From Noviluteimonas lactosilytica (GTDB lineage: Bacteria; Pseudomonadota; Gammaproteobacteria; Xanthomonadales; Xanthomonadaceae), in contig NZ_JAJGAK010000003.1 of NCBI RefSeq assembly GCF_020866925.1, positions 186,001 through 250,000 on the forward strand: a stretch of DNA of 64,000 bases. The letters run 5' to 3'. Shown piece by piece: positions 10,278-19,243 of the stretch (its first letter is position 1; every line of letters begins with the position of its first letter). The translations under genes and the position numbers were made by a program. The notes under the pieces are model-generated. The model ran no database searches and was not told the DNA's origin. It worked only from the letters and a program-made list of their open reading frames with translations.

Positions 10278-10996
10278 TGCTCGTCGCCGAAGGGTTGCGC
10301 AAGTCCTACCGCTCGCGCGCCGTCGTCCGCGACTTCGGGCTCACGCTCGACGCAGGCGAGGTCGTGGGCCTGCTCGGCCCCAACGGCGCGGGCAAGACCA
10401 CCTGCTTCTACATGATCGTCGGCCTGGTGCCGGCCGATGCGGGCAAGATCGTCCTCGACGGCCGCGACATCACCGGCGATCCGATGTACACGCGAGCGCG
10501 GCTCGGCGTCGGTTACCTGCCGCAGGAACCGTCGGTGTTCCGCAAGCTCACCGTCGCCGACAACCTGCGCCTGGTGCTCGAACTGCGCGACGACCTCGAC
10601 GAGTCCGCGCGCGAGCGCGAGCTCGGCGTGCTCCTCGACGAACTGCAGATCGGCCACGTCTCCGGCCAGATCGGCGCGAGCCTCTCCGGCGGCGAGCGCC
10701 GCCGCGTCGAAATCGCCCGCGCACTGGCGGCGAAGCCGCGCCTGATGCTGCTCGACGAACCCTTCGCCGGCGTCGATCCGATTTCGGTCGGCGAGATCCA
10801 GCGCATCGTGCGTCACCTGAAATCTCGCGGGATCGGGGTCCTCATCACGGATCACAACGTGCGCGAGACCTTGGGCATCTGCGACCGGGCGTATATCCTC
10901 AACGAAGGCAGCGTGCTCGCGCAGGGGGCGCCGGACGCGCTGCTGGCGAACCCTGACGTCCGCCGCGTCTACCTGGGCGAAGCTTTCCGCCTGTAA
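10277..10996 (+). CDS. lptB: LPS export ABC transporter ATP-binding protein LptB
   Basis: Cytoplasmic ATPase that powers LPS extraction by LptFG. 239 aa. Walker [10 protein letters not shown] (about 35-43), Q-loop at [15 protein letters not shown] signature LSGGERRR, Walker [14 protein letters not shown] and the H-loop ITDHNV are all intact. ATG shares one base with the lptA stop. lptF and lptG are not in the window. Confidence 0.97.
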   Translation: MLVAEGLRKSYRSRAVVRDFGLTLDAGEVVGLLGPNGAGKTTCFYMIVGLVPADAGKIVLDGRDITGDPMYTRARLGVGYLPQEPSVFRKLTVADNLRLVLELRDDLDESARERELGVLLDELQIGHVSGQIGASLSGGERRRVEIARALAAKPRLMLLDEPFAGVDPISVGEIQRIVRHLKSRGIGVLITDHNVRETLGICDRAYILNEGSVLAQGAPDALLANPDVRRVYLGEAFRL

Positions 10997-11044
10997 GGTC
11001 GTCGCGTCCGGCCGTCGGTCCCATCCGGCAGCGTTGGACTCGAC

Positions 11045-12466
11045 ATGAAGCCCCGCCTCCAGACATCGCTGGGACAACACCTCGTGATGACGCCGCAGTT
11101 GCGGCAGGCCATCCGGCTGTTGCAGCTGTCGACCGCGGAACTGGAAGTCGAAATCGCCAGCGCGGTCGAAAGCAATCCGCTGCTCGACTGGGAAGAAACG
11201 ACGCCGCTGGACACCCTTCCGGGCGATGGCGCGCAAGGCAATGGCCACGATACGGCCGATGGCCACGACGACGCACCGCCCGCCGACGCCTCCGCGTGGG
11301 ACGGCGACGAAACCTGGTACGAGCGCATCGGTCCCGCGGACAGCGACGACGAACCGCTCGCCGAACAGGTCGCCGATCCGGAAACATTGCAGGACCACCT
11401 GCTGTGGCAATTGCACCTGAGCCATCTCTCGCAACGCGATCGCGCGATCGGCGTTGCGATCATCGAAGCGATCGACGACGACGGTTACCTGCGCGAATCG
11501 CTCGACGCGATCGCCGAGAGCCTGCGTCCGGAACTCGTCGCGCAACCCGAGGAACTCGTGACCGTGCTGCACCAGGTGCAGCGCTTCGATCCGCCGGGTG
11601 TCGGCGCGCGTTCGCTCAACGAATGCCTGCAATTGCAGCTCACGATGCTGCCCGCGGAAACGCCGGGGCGCGAGCTCGCCATGCGCATGGCCGAAGGTCC
11701 GCTCGAACGCCTGCCGCGCATCGGCGTCGCGGGCCTGTCCGCCGAACTGCGTCGCCCGACCGAAGACATCGAGCAGGCCGTGCACCTGCTGCGTTCGCTC
11801 GAACCACGGCCCGGCGCGCAGATGGGCACGACGTCCGCCGACACGTACGTCACGCCCGATTGTGTCGTATGGCGGCAACAGGGCCAGTGGCGCGTCGCAC
11901 TCGCGGCGGGTGCGCGTCCGCGCATTTCGATCCATCGCGGTTACGAACGCCTGATCCGTTCGGCGAACGAACACGATGCGATCTACCTGCGCGGCCGCCT
12001 GCAGGAAGCGCGCTGGTTGCTCAAGAGCCTCGAAGCGCGCGGCGACACGCTGCTCAAGGTGATGCGCTGCCTGCTGCACCAGCAATCGGCGTTCCTCGAA
12101 TTCGGCGACCAGGCGCTGCGTCCGCTGACGCTGCGCGAAGTCGCGACCGAAGTCGGCCTGCACGAATCGACGATCTCGCGCGCGATCGCACGCAAGTACG
12201 TGCGCACGCCGCGCGGCACGATTCCGTTGCGCGCGTTCTTCGCCTCGGGCATCGAAACCGGCAGTGGCGGCGAAGCCTCGAGCACCGCGATCCAGGCCAT
12301 GATCCGCCGTCTCGTGGAAGCCGAAGACCCGCGCAAGCCCATGTCCGACGCCCGCCTGGCCGAGACCCTGAAGGCGTCCGGCGTCCCCGTGGCGCGCCGG
12401 ACGGTGGCCAAGTACCGCGAAGCGATGAGCATCCCGTCCTCGCAGGACCGGCTGCGCATCGGCTGA
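11045..12466 (+). CDS. rpoN: RNA polymerase sigma-54 factor
   Basis: Sigma factor for -24/-12 promoters activated by AAA+ enhancer-binding proteins. 473 aa. Region I is Gln/Leu-rich (LQTSLGQHLVMTPQLRQAIRLLQ). It is followed by an acidic linker (about 60-115), the core-binding domain, a helix-turn-helix (LHESTISRAIARKYV) and the intact RpoN box ARRTVAKYRE at residues 450-459. It lies 48 bases after lptB and upstream of hpf, ptsN and rapZ, the conserved rpoN neighbourhood. Confidence 0.97.
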   Translation: MKPRLQTSLGQHLVMTPQLRQAIRLLQLSTAELEVEIASAVESNPLLDWEETTPLDTLPGDGAQGNGHDTADGHDDAPPADASAWDGDETWYERIGPADSDDEPLAEQVADPETLQDHLLWQLHLSHLSQRDRAIGVAIIEAIDDDGYLRESLDAIAESLRPELVAQPEELVTVLHQVQRFDPPGVGARSLNECLQLQLTMLPAETPGRELAMRMAEGPLERLPRIGVAGLSAELRRPTEDIEQAVHLLRSLEPRPGAQMGTTSADTYVTPDCVVWRQQGQWRVALAAGARPRISIHRGYERLIRSANEHDAIYLRGRLQEARWLLKSLEARGDTLLKVMRCLLHQQSAFLEFGDQALRPLTLREVATEVGLHESTISRAIARKYVRTPRGTIPLRAFFASGIETGSGGEASSTAIQAMIRRLVEAEDPRKPMSDARLAETLKASGVPVARRTVAKYREAMSIPSSQDRLRIG

Positions 12467-12472
12467 ACACAG

Positions 12473-12508
12473 CGGCCCGTCGCGGCCACTTCCCCTTGCG
12501 ACGGGCCG
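12473..12508. repeat. Perfect 11-bp inverted repeat between rpoN and hpf
   Basis: CGGCCCGTCGC at 12473-12483 pairs perfectly with GCGACGGGCCG at 12498-12508 across a 14-base loop. No T-run follows, so it is more likely an RNA-processing or attenuation hairpin between rpoN and hpf than a simple terminator. Confidence 0.6.
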
Positions 12509-12539
12509 GCGTATGCTGTGGTTCCGAAGTGACGCAAAG

Positions 12540-12547
12540 AAGGAGGT
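12540..12547 (+). promoter_or_regulatory. Strong ribosome-binding site of hpf
   Basis: AAGGAGGT is a full-length match to the anti-Shine-Dalgarno complement, seven bases before the ATG at 12555. It fixes the hpf start and rules out the upstream in-frame ATG at 12513. Most other genes here have weak or no such site, so high translation of hpf is implied. Confidence 0.85.
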
Positions 12548-12554
12548 CCCCGCG

Positions 12555-12872
12555 ATGCGTATCGACACCTACGGTCAGCAACTCGAAGTCACGCCCGCCC
12601 TGCGCGACTACGTTGAATCCAAGCTTTCGCGGCTCGCCCGCCACTTCGACCAACCTTTCGATGTCCGCACGCAACTGAGCCTGGAACGCACCGACCACTG
12701 CGCCGAGGCGAACGTCAACATCGCCGGCCGCACGCTCCATGCAGATGCCACCGCCGAAAACATGTACGCCGCGATCGACCTGCTTGCCGACAAGCTCGAT
12801 CGCCTGCTGATGAAGCACAAGGAAAAACTCATCGACTCCCACCGCGGCGGGGACGCCGCGCGCGGCGGCTGA
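12555..12872 (+). CDS. hpf: Ribosome hibernation-promoting factor, short form
   Basis: Binds 30S subunits and promotes inactive 100S ribosome dimers in stationary phase. 105 aa: S30EA/HPF fold with QQLEVTPALRDYVESKLSRLARHF at the N-terminus and MYAAIDLLADKLDRLLMKHKEKL near the end; the long-form C-terminal domain is absent. The start follows a perfect Shine-Dalgarno. The position between rpoN and ptsN is conserved across gammaproteobacteria. Confidence 0.95.
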   Translation: MRIDTYGQQLEVTPALRDYVESKLSRLARHFDQPFDVRTQLSLERTDHCAEANVNIAGRTLHADATAENMYAAIDLLADKLDRLLMKHKEKLIDSHRGGDAARGG

Positions 12873-12885
12873 CGCCGCGTACCTG

Positions 12886-13365
12886 ATGCCGTTCCAGTCG
12901 CTGCTCGCCGCCGACCGCATCGTCCTGCTCGTGGAAGCCGGGGACCGCGACGGCGTGCTCGACGCCGCTGCACGATTGCTTTCCGACGCGTCGCCTGCGA
13001 ACACGCAGGCGATCGCGGAAAGCTTGCGCAAGCGCGAGCGTCTCGGCAGCACCGCCATCGGACACGGCATCGCGATTCCGCACGGCCGCACCAACGCCTT
13101 CGACCACGCGCGCGCCGCGTTCCTGCGCCTGCGCACGCCGGTCGACTTCGGCGCGAGCGACGGCGAACCGGTCGATCTCGTGTTCGCGATGGCCGTGCCG
13201 GAACACTTCACCCAGGAGCACCTGCAACTGCTCGCGCAGATCGCCGAACACTTCGCCGACGCGGGCTTCCGCGAAGCGCTGCGCAATGCGCGCGATGTCG
13301 TCGCGTTGCGCGCGCTGCTGCTGGATCCGGCGCAAGCGCCGCTCGCCGCGGGACAGGCGCGATGA
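12886..13365 (+). CDS. ptsN: PTS IIA-like nitrogen regulatory protein
   Basis: EIIA-Ntr, the terminal phosphoacceptor of the regulatory PTS; its phosphorylation state controls potassium, nitrogen and virulence functions in relatives. 159 aa with the active His66 in [10 protein letters not shown] and the usual mannitol/fructose IIA fold. The stop overlaps hprK by four bases (ATGA). No sugar-specific EIIB/EIIC genes lie nearby, which fits a signalling rather than transport role. Confidence 0.95.
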   Translation: MPFQSLLAADRIVLLVEAGDRDGVLDAAARLLSDASPANTQAIAESLRKRERLGSTAIGHGIAIPHGRTNAFDHARAAFLRLRTPVDFGASDGEPVDLVFAMAVPEHFTQEHLQLLAQIAEHFADAGFREALRNARDVVALRALLLDPAQAPLAAGQAR

Positions 13366-14309
13366 CGCTGCGGATCACGGCGCAGGAGCTGTTCGACCTG
13401 CACCAGGGCAAGCTCGCGTTGCGTTGGGTCGCAGGCCAGGGCGGCGGCAAGCGCGTGCTCGAATCGGTCGACACGGTCGCGCGTCGCCCTTCGCTCGCCG
13501 GCTATCTCAACATCATCTATCCGAACAAGGTGCAGATCCTCGGCACCGAAGAACTGTCGTGGCTCGATGGCCTGGATTCGCGCGCGCGCTGGGAAGTGAT
13601 CGAGAAGATCATGCAGGCGCGCCCGCTCGCGCTGGTGATCAGCAAGGAACAGCGCATCCCCGAGGACCTGCGCATCGCGGCCGAGGAAACCGACACGGCG
13701 CTGTGGGTCTCGCCGCGGCGCGGCCACGAACTCCTCAACCACCTGCAGTACCACCTCGCACGCACGCTCGCGCCGCGGGTGACGCTGCACGGCGTGTTCA
13801 TGGAGATCTATTCGATCGGCGTGCTGATCACCGGCGAGTCGGGATCGGGCAAGAGCGAACTCGCGCTCGAACTGATCACGCGCGGCCATCGCCTCGTCGC
13901 CGACGACGCCCCCGAGTTCACCCAGATCGCACCCGACGTGCTCGACGGCACGTGCCCGGAGCTGCTGCAGGACCTGCTGGAAGTGCGCGGCCTCGGCGTG
14001 CTCAACGTGCGCCAGATGTTCGGCGACACCGCGGTGAAGAAGAACAAGTACCTTCGCCTCGTGGTGCACCTGACCAAGCCGCACCTGGAGCCACAGCCGG
14101 GCGGCATGGAACGCATCACCGGCGACCTCAGCGCGCGGCGCGTGCTCGATCTCGACGTCCCGCAGATCACGTTGCCCGTCATGCCCGGCCGCAACCTCGC
14201 GGTGCTGGCCGAAGCGGCGACGCGCGCGCACATCCTGCGCGCGAAGGGCGTCGATCCCGCGGCGGCCTTCATGGCGCGCCATTCCCATTTCCTCGAACGC
14301 TCCAGCTGA
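13362..14309 (+). CDS. hprK: HPr kinase/phosphorylase
   Basis: Phosphorylates and dephosphorylates HPr on Ser46. 315 aa: N-terminal regulatory domain (about 1-130), then the P-loop GESGSGKS at 158-165, followed by the HPrK signature [17 protein letters not shown]. The matching Ser46 is present in ptsH downstream. ATGA overlap with ptsN. HPrK is typical of Firmicutes but known in several proteobacterial lineages, including xanthomonads, where it is thought to tune PTS-Ntr. Confidence 0.96.
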   Translation: MTLRITAQELFDLHQGKLALRWVAGQGGGKRVLESVDTVARRPSLAGYLNIIYPNKVQILGTEELSWLDGLDSRARWEVIEKIMQARPLALVISKEQRIPEDLRIAAEETDTALWVSPRRGHELLNHLQYHLARTLAPRVTLHGVFMEIYSIGVLITGESGSGKSELALELITRGHRLVADDAPEFTQIAPDVLDGTCPELLQDLLEVRGLGVLNVRQMFGDTAVKKNKYLRLVVHLTKPHLEPQPGGMERITGDLSARRVLDLDVPQITLPVMPGRNLAVLAEAATRAHILRAKGVDPAAAFMARHSHFLERSS

Positions 14310-14313
14310 CGCC

Positions 14314-15228
14314 GTGGACGACACCAGCCCGACGCCAAACCCTGCAAACCCCACCTCCGCCCTCGCGGCCCCGGGCATGATGGTCGTCACCGGCATGTCC
14401 GGTTCGGGCAAGTCGGTCGCGCTCAACACGCTCGAGGACCTCGGCTTCTACTGCGTCGACAACCTGCCGGCGGACATGCTGCCGGACTTCGTGCGGCGCC
14501 TGATGCGCGAAAGCGAGGACCGCCCCGAGAAGATCGCGGTCGGCATCGACGTGCGCAGCGGCGGCGACCTCGGCGCGATTTCCGAAGTGCTCTCCGCCAT
14601 CGGCGCGCTCGGCGTGGATCCGAAACTGCTGTTCTTCGACGCCGAAGACGACGTGCTCCTGCACCGCTACGCCGACACGCGACGCCGCCATCCGCTCAGC
14701 CATCTCGGCCTCGCGCTCGCCGATGCGATCGCGCTCGAACGCCAGGCGCTGAAGCCGCTGCGACAGATCGCCGACGTCGTCCTCGACACCAGCCACCTCA
14801 ACGTGCACAAGTTGCGCCGCGTGGTGATCACCGAGTTCGGCCTGGGCGAGGCATCGACGTTGTCGCTGCTGTTCGAGTCCTTCGCCTATCGCCGCGGCGT
14901 GCCGGCCGACGCCGACTTCGTGTTCGATGCGCGCAGCCTGCCCAACCCGCACTGGGACGCGCGCCTGCGCCCGCTCTCCGGTCGCGACAAGGACGTGAGC
15001 GAGTACCTGGAGGCGCAACCGCTCGTGCAGCAGTACAGCGAGCAGATCGAACACTTCCTCGACACCTGGCTGCCGCGCCTGCAATCGGACACGCGCAGCT
15101 ACGCGACCGTGGCCTTCGGCTGCACGGGCGGGCGGCACCGCTCGGTCTACCTGGCCGAGCGCCTCGCGCGCCACTTCCGCGACCGCGGCTGGGCCGAAGT
15201 TGCAGTGCACCATCGCGAGCTGGACTGA
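14314..15228 (+). CDS. rapZ: RNase adapter protein RapZ
   Basis: Nucleotide-binding adapter that in E. coli delivers GlmZ sRNA to RNase E and senses glucosamine-6-phosphate. 304 aa. Walker A GMSGSGKS at about 27-34, a Walker-B-like [10 protein letters not shown], and the C-terminal [20 protein letters not shown] are present. GTG at 14314 keeps a Pro/Asn-rich N-terminus; ATG at 14377 would remove it and start just before the P-loop. It lies four bases after hprK. RNA targets in this organism are unknown. Confidence 0.95.
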   Translation: MDDTSPTPNPANPTSALAAPGMMVVTGMSGSGKSVALNTLEDLGFYCVDNLPADMLPDFVRRLMRESEDRPEKIAVGIDVRSGGDLGAISEVLSAIGALGVDPKLLFFDAEDDVLLHRYADTRRRHPLSHLGLALADAIALERQALKPLRQIADVVLDTSHLNVHKLRRVVITEFGLGEASTLSLLFESFAYRRGVPADADFVFDARSLPNPHWDARLRPLSGRDKDVSEYLEAQPLVQQYSEQIEHFLDTWLPRLQSDTRSYATVAFGCTGGRHRSVYLAERLARHFRDRGWAEVAVHHRELD

Positions 15229-15235
15229 CTTGCCC

Positions 15236-15241
15236 TAATCT
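15236..15241 (+). promoter_or_regulatory. -10-like element with leaderless spacing before ptsM
   Basis: TAATCT is followed by six bases and then the ATG at 15248, so transcription from it would begin at the A of the start codon. No Shine-Dalgarno is present. One of several such sites in the window; experimental start-site mapping is lacking. Confidence 0.4.
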
Positions 15242-15247
15242 GGCGCC

Positions 15248-15640
15248 ATGACCGTCGGCGTCCTGCTCATCACCCACGAAGGCATCGGCTCCGCGCTGGT
15301 CGCGGTGGCCACGCGCCTGCTGCGCCAGTTGCCGTTGAAGACCGAGGCCTTCGAGGTCCCCTTCGACGGCGACCCCGACGCGTTGCTGCCGCAGGCGAGC
15401 GCGGCGCTGCGCCGCGTCGATGGCGGACAGGGCGTGCTGGTGCTCACCGACCTGTACGGCGCGACGCCGAGCAACCTCGCGAGCAAGCTCGCGCGCATCG
15501 GCACACCGGTGCGGCGCGTGTCGGCGGTGAGCCTGCCGATGCTGCTGCGCGTGATGAACTACTCAGAAATGGAACTCGACGAATTGCCCAGCGTCGCCGC
15601 GGCAGGCGCGCGCAACGGCGTGATCCATGATGACGCTTAA
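15248..15640 (+). CDS. PTS mannose-type EIIA component (regulatory)
   Basis: EIIA of the mannose family, 130 aa, with phosphoacceptor His10 in GVLLITHEGIGSAL and the family segment LVLTDLYGATPSNLASKLA. No EIIB, EIIC or EIID partner is present here, so it is more likely a signalling phosphocarrier fed by the adjacent HPr and EI than a sugar transporter part. This free-standing EIIA-Man gene before ptsH-ptsI is conserved in several proteobacteria. It may be transcribed separately (leaderless-type -10 upstream). Confidence 0.92.
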   Translation: MTVGVLLITHEGIGSALVAVATRLLRQLPLKTEAFEVPFDGDPDALLPQASAALRRVDGGQGVLVLTDLYGATPSNLASKLARIGTPVRRVSAVSLPMLLRVMNYSEMELDELPSVAAAGARNGVIHDDA

Positions 15641-15678
15641 AGTAGGCCTTCCCCCAGGCAAGTGATGCAAGGAAACGC

Positions 15679-15948
15679 ATGATCGAGCGCGAGCTCCTGG
15701 TCGCCAACAAGCTGGGCCTGCACGCACGGGCCACGGCGAAACTCGTGCAGGTGCTATCGAGTTACAAGAGCGGCGCGACCCTCAGTGCGAAGGGCCGCGA
15801 AGTCAACGCGAAGAGCATCATGGGCGTGATGCTGCTGGCCGCCGGCCAGGGCACCCCGGTCGTGCTGCGCGTCGACGGCGCCGACGAAGCCGAAGCCGCC
15901 GCCGCAGTCGCGGACCTGTTCGAGCGACTGTTCGACGAGGGCGGCTGA
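15679..15948 (+). CDS. ptsH: Phosphocarrier protein HPr
   Basis: Small phosphocarrier between enzyme I and EIIA proteins, 89 aa. His15 in GLHARATAKLVQ is the EI site and Ser46 in NAKSIMGVM is the HPr kinase site, so both inputs are available. The stop overlaps the ptsP start by one base. It belongs to the hprK/ptsN/ptsP system encoded in the same array. Confidence 0.96.
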   Translation: MIERELLVANKLGLHARATAKLVQVLSSYKSGATLSAKGREVNAKSIMGVMLLAAGQGTPVVLRVDGADEAEAAAAVADLFERLFDEGG

Positions 15949-17657
15949 TGCGCCAGGTCCTGCCCGGCCACGGGGCGTCGCGCGGAAGCGCGCTCGGCCG
16001 CGCACGGGTCAGGCTGCCGCACGTCCTCGATGTCCGCGAAGAACGCATCCCCGCCGACACGGTCGATGCCGAACTCGATCGCCTGCACGCCGCGATCGAT
16101 GTCGTGCGCGAAGAGATGCGCGTGCTGCGCCATCGCCTGCATGGCGCGCTCGCGCAGGAAGTCGGCGAATTCCTCGACCTGCACGCGCTGCTGCTCGACG
16201 ATCCCGAACTGCTGCAGGGCCTCGACGACCTGATCCGCGCGGGCCGCTATTCGGCCGACTACGCGCTGCGCCTGCAGCGCGACCGCATCGCCAACGTCTT
16301 CACCGGCATGGACGATGCGTACCTGCGCAGCCGCATCGACGACATCGACCAGGTGATCGGTCGCATCCACGCCGCATTGCATCGCCGCTCGACGCCGGTC
16401 GAAGGGTTGGCCGGCGACATCCTCGTCACCGACAACATCGCGCCGGCCGAACTCGCGCAACTGCAGGCGCAGGGCGTGATGGCGGTGGTCACGGCGGGCG
16501 GCAGCGCGTTGTCGCACAGCGCGATCCTGGCGCGCTCGTTGCACCTGCCGCTGGTCGTGGGTGCGGCGCAGGCGTTGCTGAAGGTCAACGACGGCGACGT
16601 GCTCGCGGTCGACGGCACCAGCGGCCTCGTCGTGCTGGAACCGAACGCCGACGACCTGCGCGGCCACCGCGCGCGCATGCGCGACCAGGTGCGCGAACGC
16701 CGCCAGCTCAATCGCCTGCGCCGCGAACCGACGCGCACCACCGACGGCGTCGACATCAAGTTGTGGGCGAACGCCGAATCGCGCGCCGACGTCGCCGAAG
16801 CGCATGCGCTCGGCGCGGCGGGCGTCGGGCTGTATCGCACCGAATTCCTGTTCCTGCAGCGCAACGAGTTGCCGGACGAAGAGGAACAGTTCCGCGCCTA
16901 CCGCGACGTCGTGCTCGGCATGACCGGACGCACGGTCACCATCCGCACGCTCGACCTCGGCGCGGACAAGGCCGATCGCAGCGGCCTGGTGCTCGAAGAC
17001 GAACCCAATCCCGCGCTCGGCCTGCGCGGCGTGCGCCTGTCGCTCGCGCGCGATGCGCTGTTCCGCACGCAGTTGCGTGCGATCGCGCGCGCGTCCGGCT
17101 ACGGTCCCGTGCGCGTGCTGGTGCCGATGGTGAGCAGCCGCGAAGAGATCGTGTCGGTGCGCCGCCTGTTGAAGCGCGTGCTGGCGCAGGTGCGTCGCGA
17201 AGGCCACGAGGTCGCCGACGTCATCCCGCTCGGCGCGATGATCGAAGTCCCGGCCGCGGCGATCGCCCTGCCCGGCTTCGTCGGCGCCGTCGACTTCCTC
17301 TCGATCGGCACCAACGACCTGATCCAGTACCTGCTCGCCGCCGATCGCAACAACGAAGCGCTCGGCGACATCTACACGCCGCTGCACCCGGCGCTGGTCC
17401 GCCTGCTGCACGACATCATCCGCATCGCGCACCGCAAGGGAAAACCGGTGGCGGTGTGCGGCGAAATGGCCGGCGATGCGCAGTACGCGCCGCTGCTGCT
17501 CGCCCTCGGGCTCAGCGAGTTCTCCCTGCACCCCAACACGTTGCTGGAACTGCGCCGCGCGATCCGAGACTGCGACCTCGGCGCGTTGCGCGCCCGCGCG
17601 CCCGCATTGCTGCGCGCGAAGGACCGCAAGTCGATCGAAACCTGGCTGCAGGGGTAG
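15948..17657 (+). CDS. ptsP: Phosphoenolpyruvate-protein phosphotransferase (enzyme I)
   Basis: Autophosphorylates with PEP and donates phosphate to HPr. 569 aa, canonical EI length; there is no N-terminal GAF domain, so it resembles PtsI more than the GAF-containing PtsP of E. coli. Active His190 lies in TAGGSALSHSAILARS; the C-terminal PEP-binding barrel shows LYRTEFLFLQRNELPDEEEQ, IRTLDLGADK and SIGTNDLIQYLLAADRNNE. It ends the PTS array. Confidence 0.96.
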   Translation: MRQVLPGHGASRGSALGRARVRLPHVLDVREERIPADTVDAELDRLHAAIDVVREEMRVLRHRLHGALAQEVGEFLDLHALLLDDPELLQGLDDLIRAGRYSADYALRLQRDRIANVFTGMDDAYLRSRIDDIDQVIGRIHAALHRRSTPVEGLAGDILVTDNIAPAELAQLQAQGVMAVVTAGGSALSHSAILARSLHLPLVVGAAQALLKVNDGDVLAVDGTSGLVVLEPNADDLRGHRARMRDQVRERRQLNRLRREPTRTTDGVDIKLWANAESRADVAEAHALGAAGVGLYRTEFLFLQRNELPDEEEQFRAYRDVVLGMTGRTVTIRTLDLGADKADRSGLVLEDEPNPALGLRGVRLSLARDALFRTQLRAIARASGYGPVRVLVPMVSSREEIVSVRRLLKRVLAQVRREGHEVADVIPLGAMIEVPAAAIALPGFVGAVDFLSIGTNDLIQYLLAADRNNEALGDIYTPLHPALVRLLHDIIRIAHRKGKPVAVCGEMAGDAQYAPLLLALGLSEFSLHPNTLLELRRAIRDCDLGALRARAPALLRAKDRKSIETWLQG

Positions 17658-17678
17658 GCGGCCCGCATCGTCGCGGGC

Positions 17679-17703
17679 CATAATTCGCGCCATGAACGCC
17701 TGA
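17679..17703 (+). promoter_or_regulatory. -10-like element and three-codon ORF upstream of mgtE
   Basis: CATAAT at 17679 is followed by seven bases and then ATG AAC GCC TGA (17692-17703), a minimal Met-Asn-Ala ORF, 43 bases before the mgtE ATG. It could mark the mgtE transcription start with a vestigial or regulatory leader peptide, or be coincidental. No known Mg2+ riboswitch fold was recognised. Confidence 0.25.
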
Positions 17704-17746
17704 CCCTGTCGCGCCTCGTGTGCGACGCGCCAACGGAAGTCCCCGC

Positions 17747-19108
17747 ATGGCCGAAGCCGTACGCCACGAGAAGACCGCGCGACAGCTGCGTCTGCTTTCA
17801 GACGCGCTCGACAGCGGCCGCCTCGGCCCCGTGCGCCGGCTGGTCAACACGCTGTCGCCGGCCGAGATCGGCAACCTCCTCGAATCCCTCCCGCCCGCCA
17901 AGCGCACCGTCGTGTGGGGCCTGGTCGATCCCGAGGACGACGGCGAAGTGCTGGTCCACGTCGGCGACGACGTGCGCGAGAGCCTGCTCGCCGAAATGGA
18001 TCCCGACGAAATCGTCGCGGCCGTCGAGGACCTGGACATCGACGACCTCGCCGACCTCGTCGAAGACTTGCCGGACACGGTCATCGACGAAGTCCTCAAG
18101 TCGATGGACCGCGACAATCGCGAGCGCCTCGAGCAGGTCCTGTCGTACGACGAGGAGACCGCAGGCCGCCTGATGAACCCCGACGTGGTGACGGTGCGCA
18201 CCGACACCACGGTCGACGTCGTCCTGCGTTACCTGCGCCTGCGCGGCGAACTGCCGGACCACACCGACCACCTGTACGTGGTGAGCCGGCGCCACCAGTA
18301 CCTCGGGCGCATCGCGCTGCAGGCGCTGCTCACGCGCGAACCGAACACGCCGATCAACCAGTTGATCGACGACGAACAGCCCGCGATCCACGTCGACGAA
18401 TCCACCGACGAAGTCGCGCGCCAGTTCTCCGACCACGACTGGATCTCCGCGCCGGTCGTCGACGACAGCAACATCCTGCTCGGCCGCATCACCATCGACG
18501 ACGTCGTCGACATCATCCGCGAACAGGCCGAACACCAGGTGCTCGGCGCCGCGGGCCTGGACGAGGACGAAGACCTGTTCTCGCCGGTGCCGCGCGCGTG
18601 GCGCCGCCGCATCCTGTGGCTCGGCGTGAACCTGTGCACCGCGTTCCTCGCCTCCAGCGTCGTCGGCCAGTTCCAGGGCACGATCGACCGCATCGTCGCG
18701 CTCGCCGTGCTGATGCCCATCGTCGCCGGCATGGGCGGCAACGCGGGCACGCAGGTGCTCGCGCTGATGATCCGCGGCCTCGCGCTCGGCCAGGTCGGCG
18801 CGTCGAACGTGCGCGTGCTGCTGTGGAAGGAACTTCGCGTCGCGCTGATGAACGGGTTGATGATCGGCGGCATCGTCGGCCTCGCGACCTGGGCGTGGTT
18901 CCATGACCCGATGCTCGCGCTGGTGATCGGCGCGGCGATGACGCTCAACCTGTTGTTCGCCGCGCTCGCCGGCGTGCTGGTGCCGGTCACGCTCAAGCGC
19001 ATGAACCTCGACCCGGCGCTCGCCGGCGGTGTGATCCTGACCACCGTGACCGACGTGATGGGGTTCCTCGCCTTCCTCGGCCTCGCGACGCTGATCCTGT
19101 TGCGCTGA
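17747..19108 (+). CDS. mgtE: Magnesium transporter MgtE
   Basis: Homodimeric Mg2+ channel gated by cytosolic Mg2+. 453 aa: alpha-superhelical N-domain (about 10-130), two CBS domains (about 140-260), a plug helix, and five C-terminal transmembrane helices with PIVAGMGGNAGTQ in the pore region and a typical final GVILTTVTDVMGFLAFLGLA. ATG at 17747 preceded by GGAAG is preferred over an upstream in-frame GTG at 17720. The stop lies within a 14-bp perfect tandem duplication. Confidence 0.95.
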   Translation: MAEAVRHEKTARQLRLLSDALDSGRLGPVRRLVNTLSPAEIGNLLESLPPAKRTVVWGLVDPEDDGEVLVHVGDDVRESLLAEMDPDEIVAAVEDLDIDDLADLVEDLPDTVIDEVLKSMDRDNRERLEQVLSYDEETAGRLMNPDVVTVRTDTTVDVVLRYLRLRGELPDHTDHLYVVSRRHQYLGRIALQALLTREPNTPINQLIDDEQPAIHVDESTDEVARQFSDHDWISAPVVDDSNILLGRITIDDVVDIIREQAEHQVLGAAGLDEDEDLFSPVPRAWRRRILWLGVNLCTAFLASSVVGQFQGTIDRIVALAVLMPIVAGMGGNAGTQVLALMIRGLALGQVGASNVRVLLWKELRVALMNGLMIGGIVGLATWAWFHDPMLALVIGAAMTLNLLFAALAGVLVPVTLKRMNLDPALAGGVILTTVTDVMGFLAFLGLATLILLR

Positions 19109-19118
19109 TCCTGTTGCG
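19091..19118 (+). repeat. 14-bp perfect tandem repeat spanning the mgtE stop codon
   Basis: CTGATCCTGTTGCG occurs twice head-to-tail (19091-19104 and 19105-19118); the stop codon TGA at 19106 lies at the start of the second copy. It duplicates the last four codons into the 3' untranslated region. Probably a replication-slippage product. Confidence 0.9.
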
Positions 19119-19243
19119 CTGAACGAATCCCGGCCGCGCGTGGCCGCTCGCATCGCGAAATCCGTGGCATTGAGCTCGCACCGCGCGCCCGGCATCATGC
19201 GCGCCGTTTTGCCCACCCACGCGCTTCCCACCGAATGGATCCC

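Noticed and set aside
12467-12554. A sigma-54 promoter before hpf
   Set aside because: No GG-N10-GC element of the -24/-12 type found; the region has instead a hairpin and a strong Shine-Dalgarno.
17658-17746. Mg2+ riboswitch upstream of mgtE
   Set aside because: Only 89 bases are available after ptsP and no M-box conserved core was recognised.
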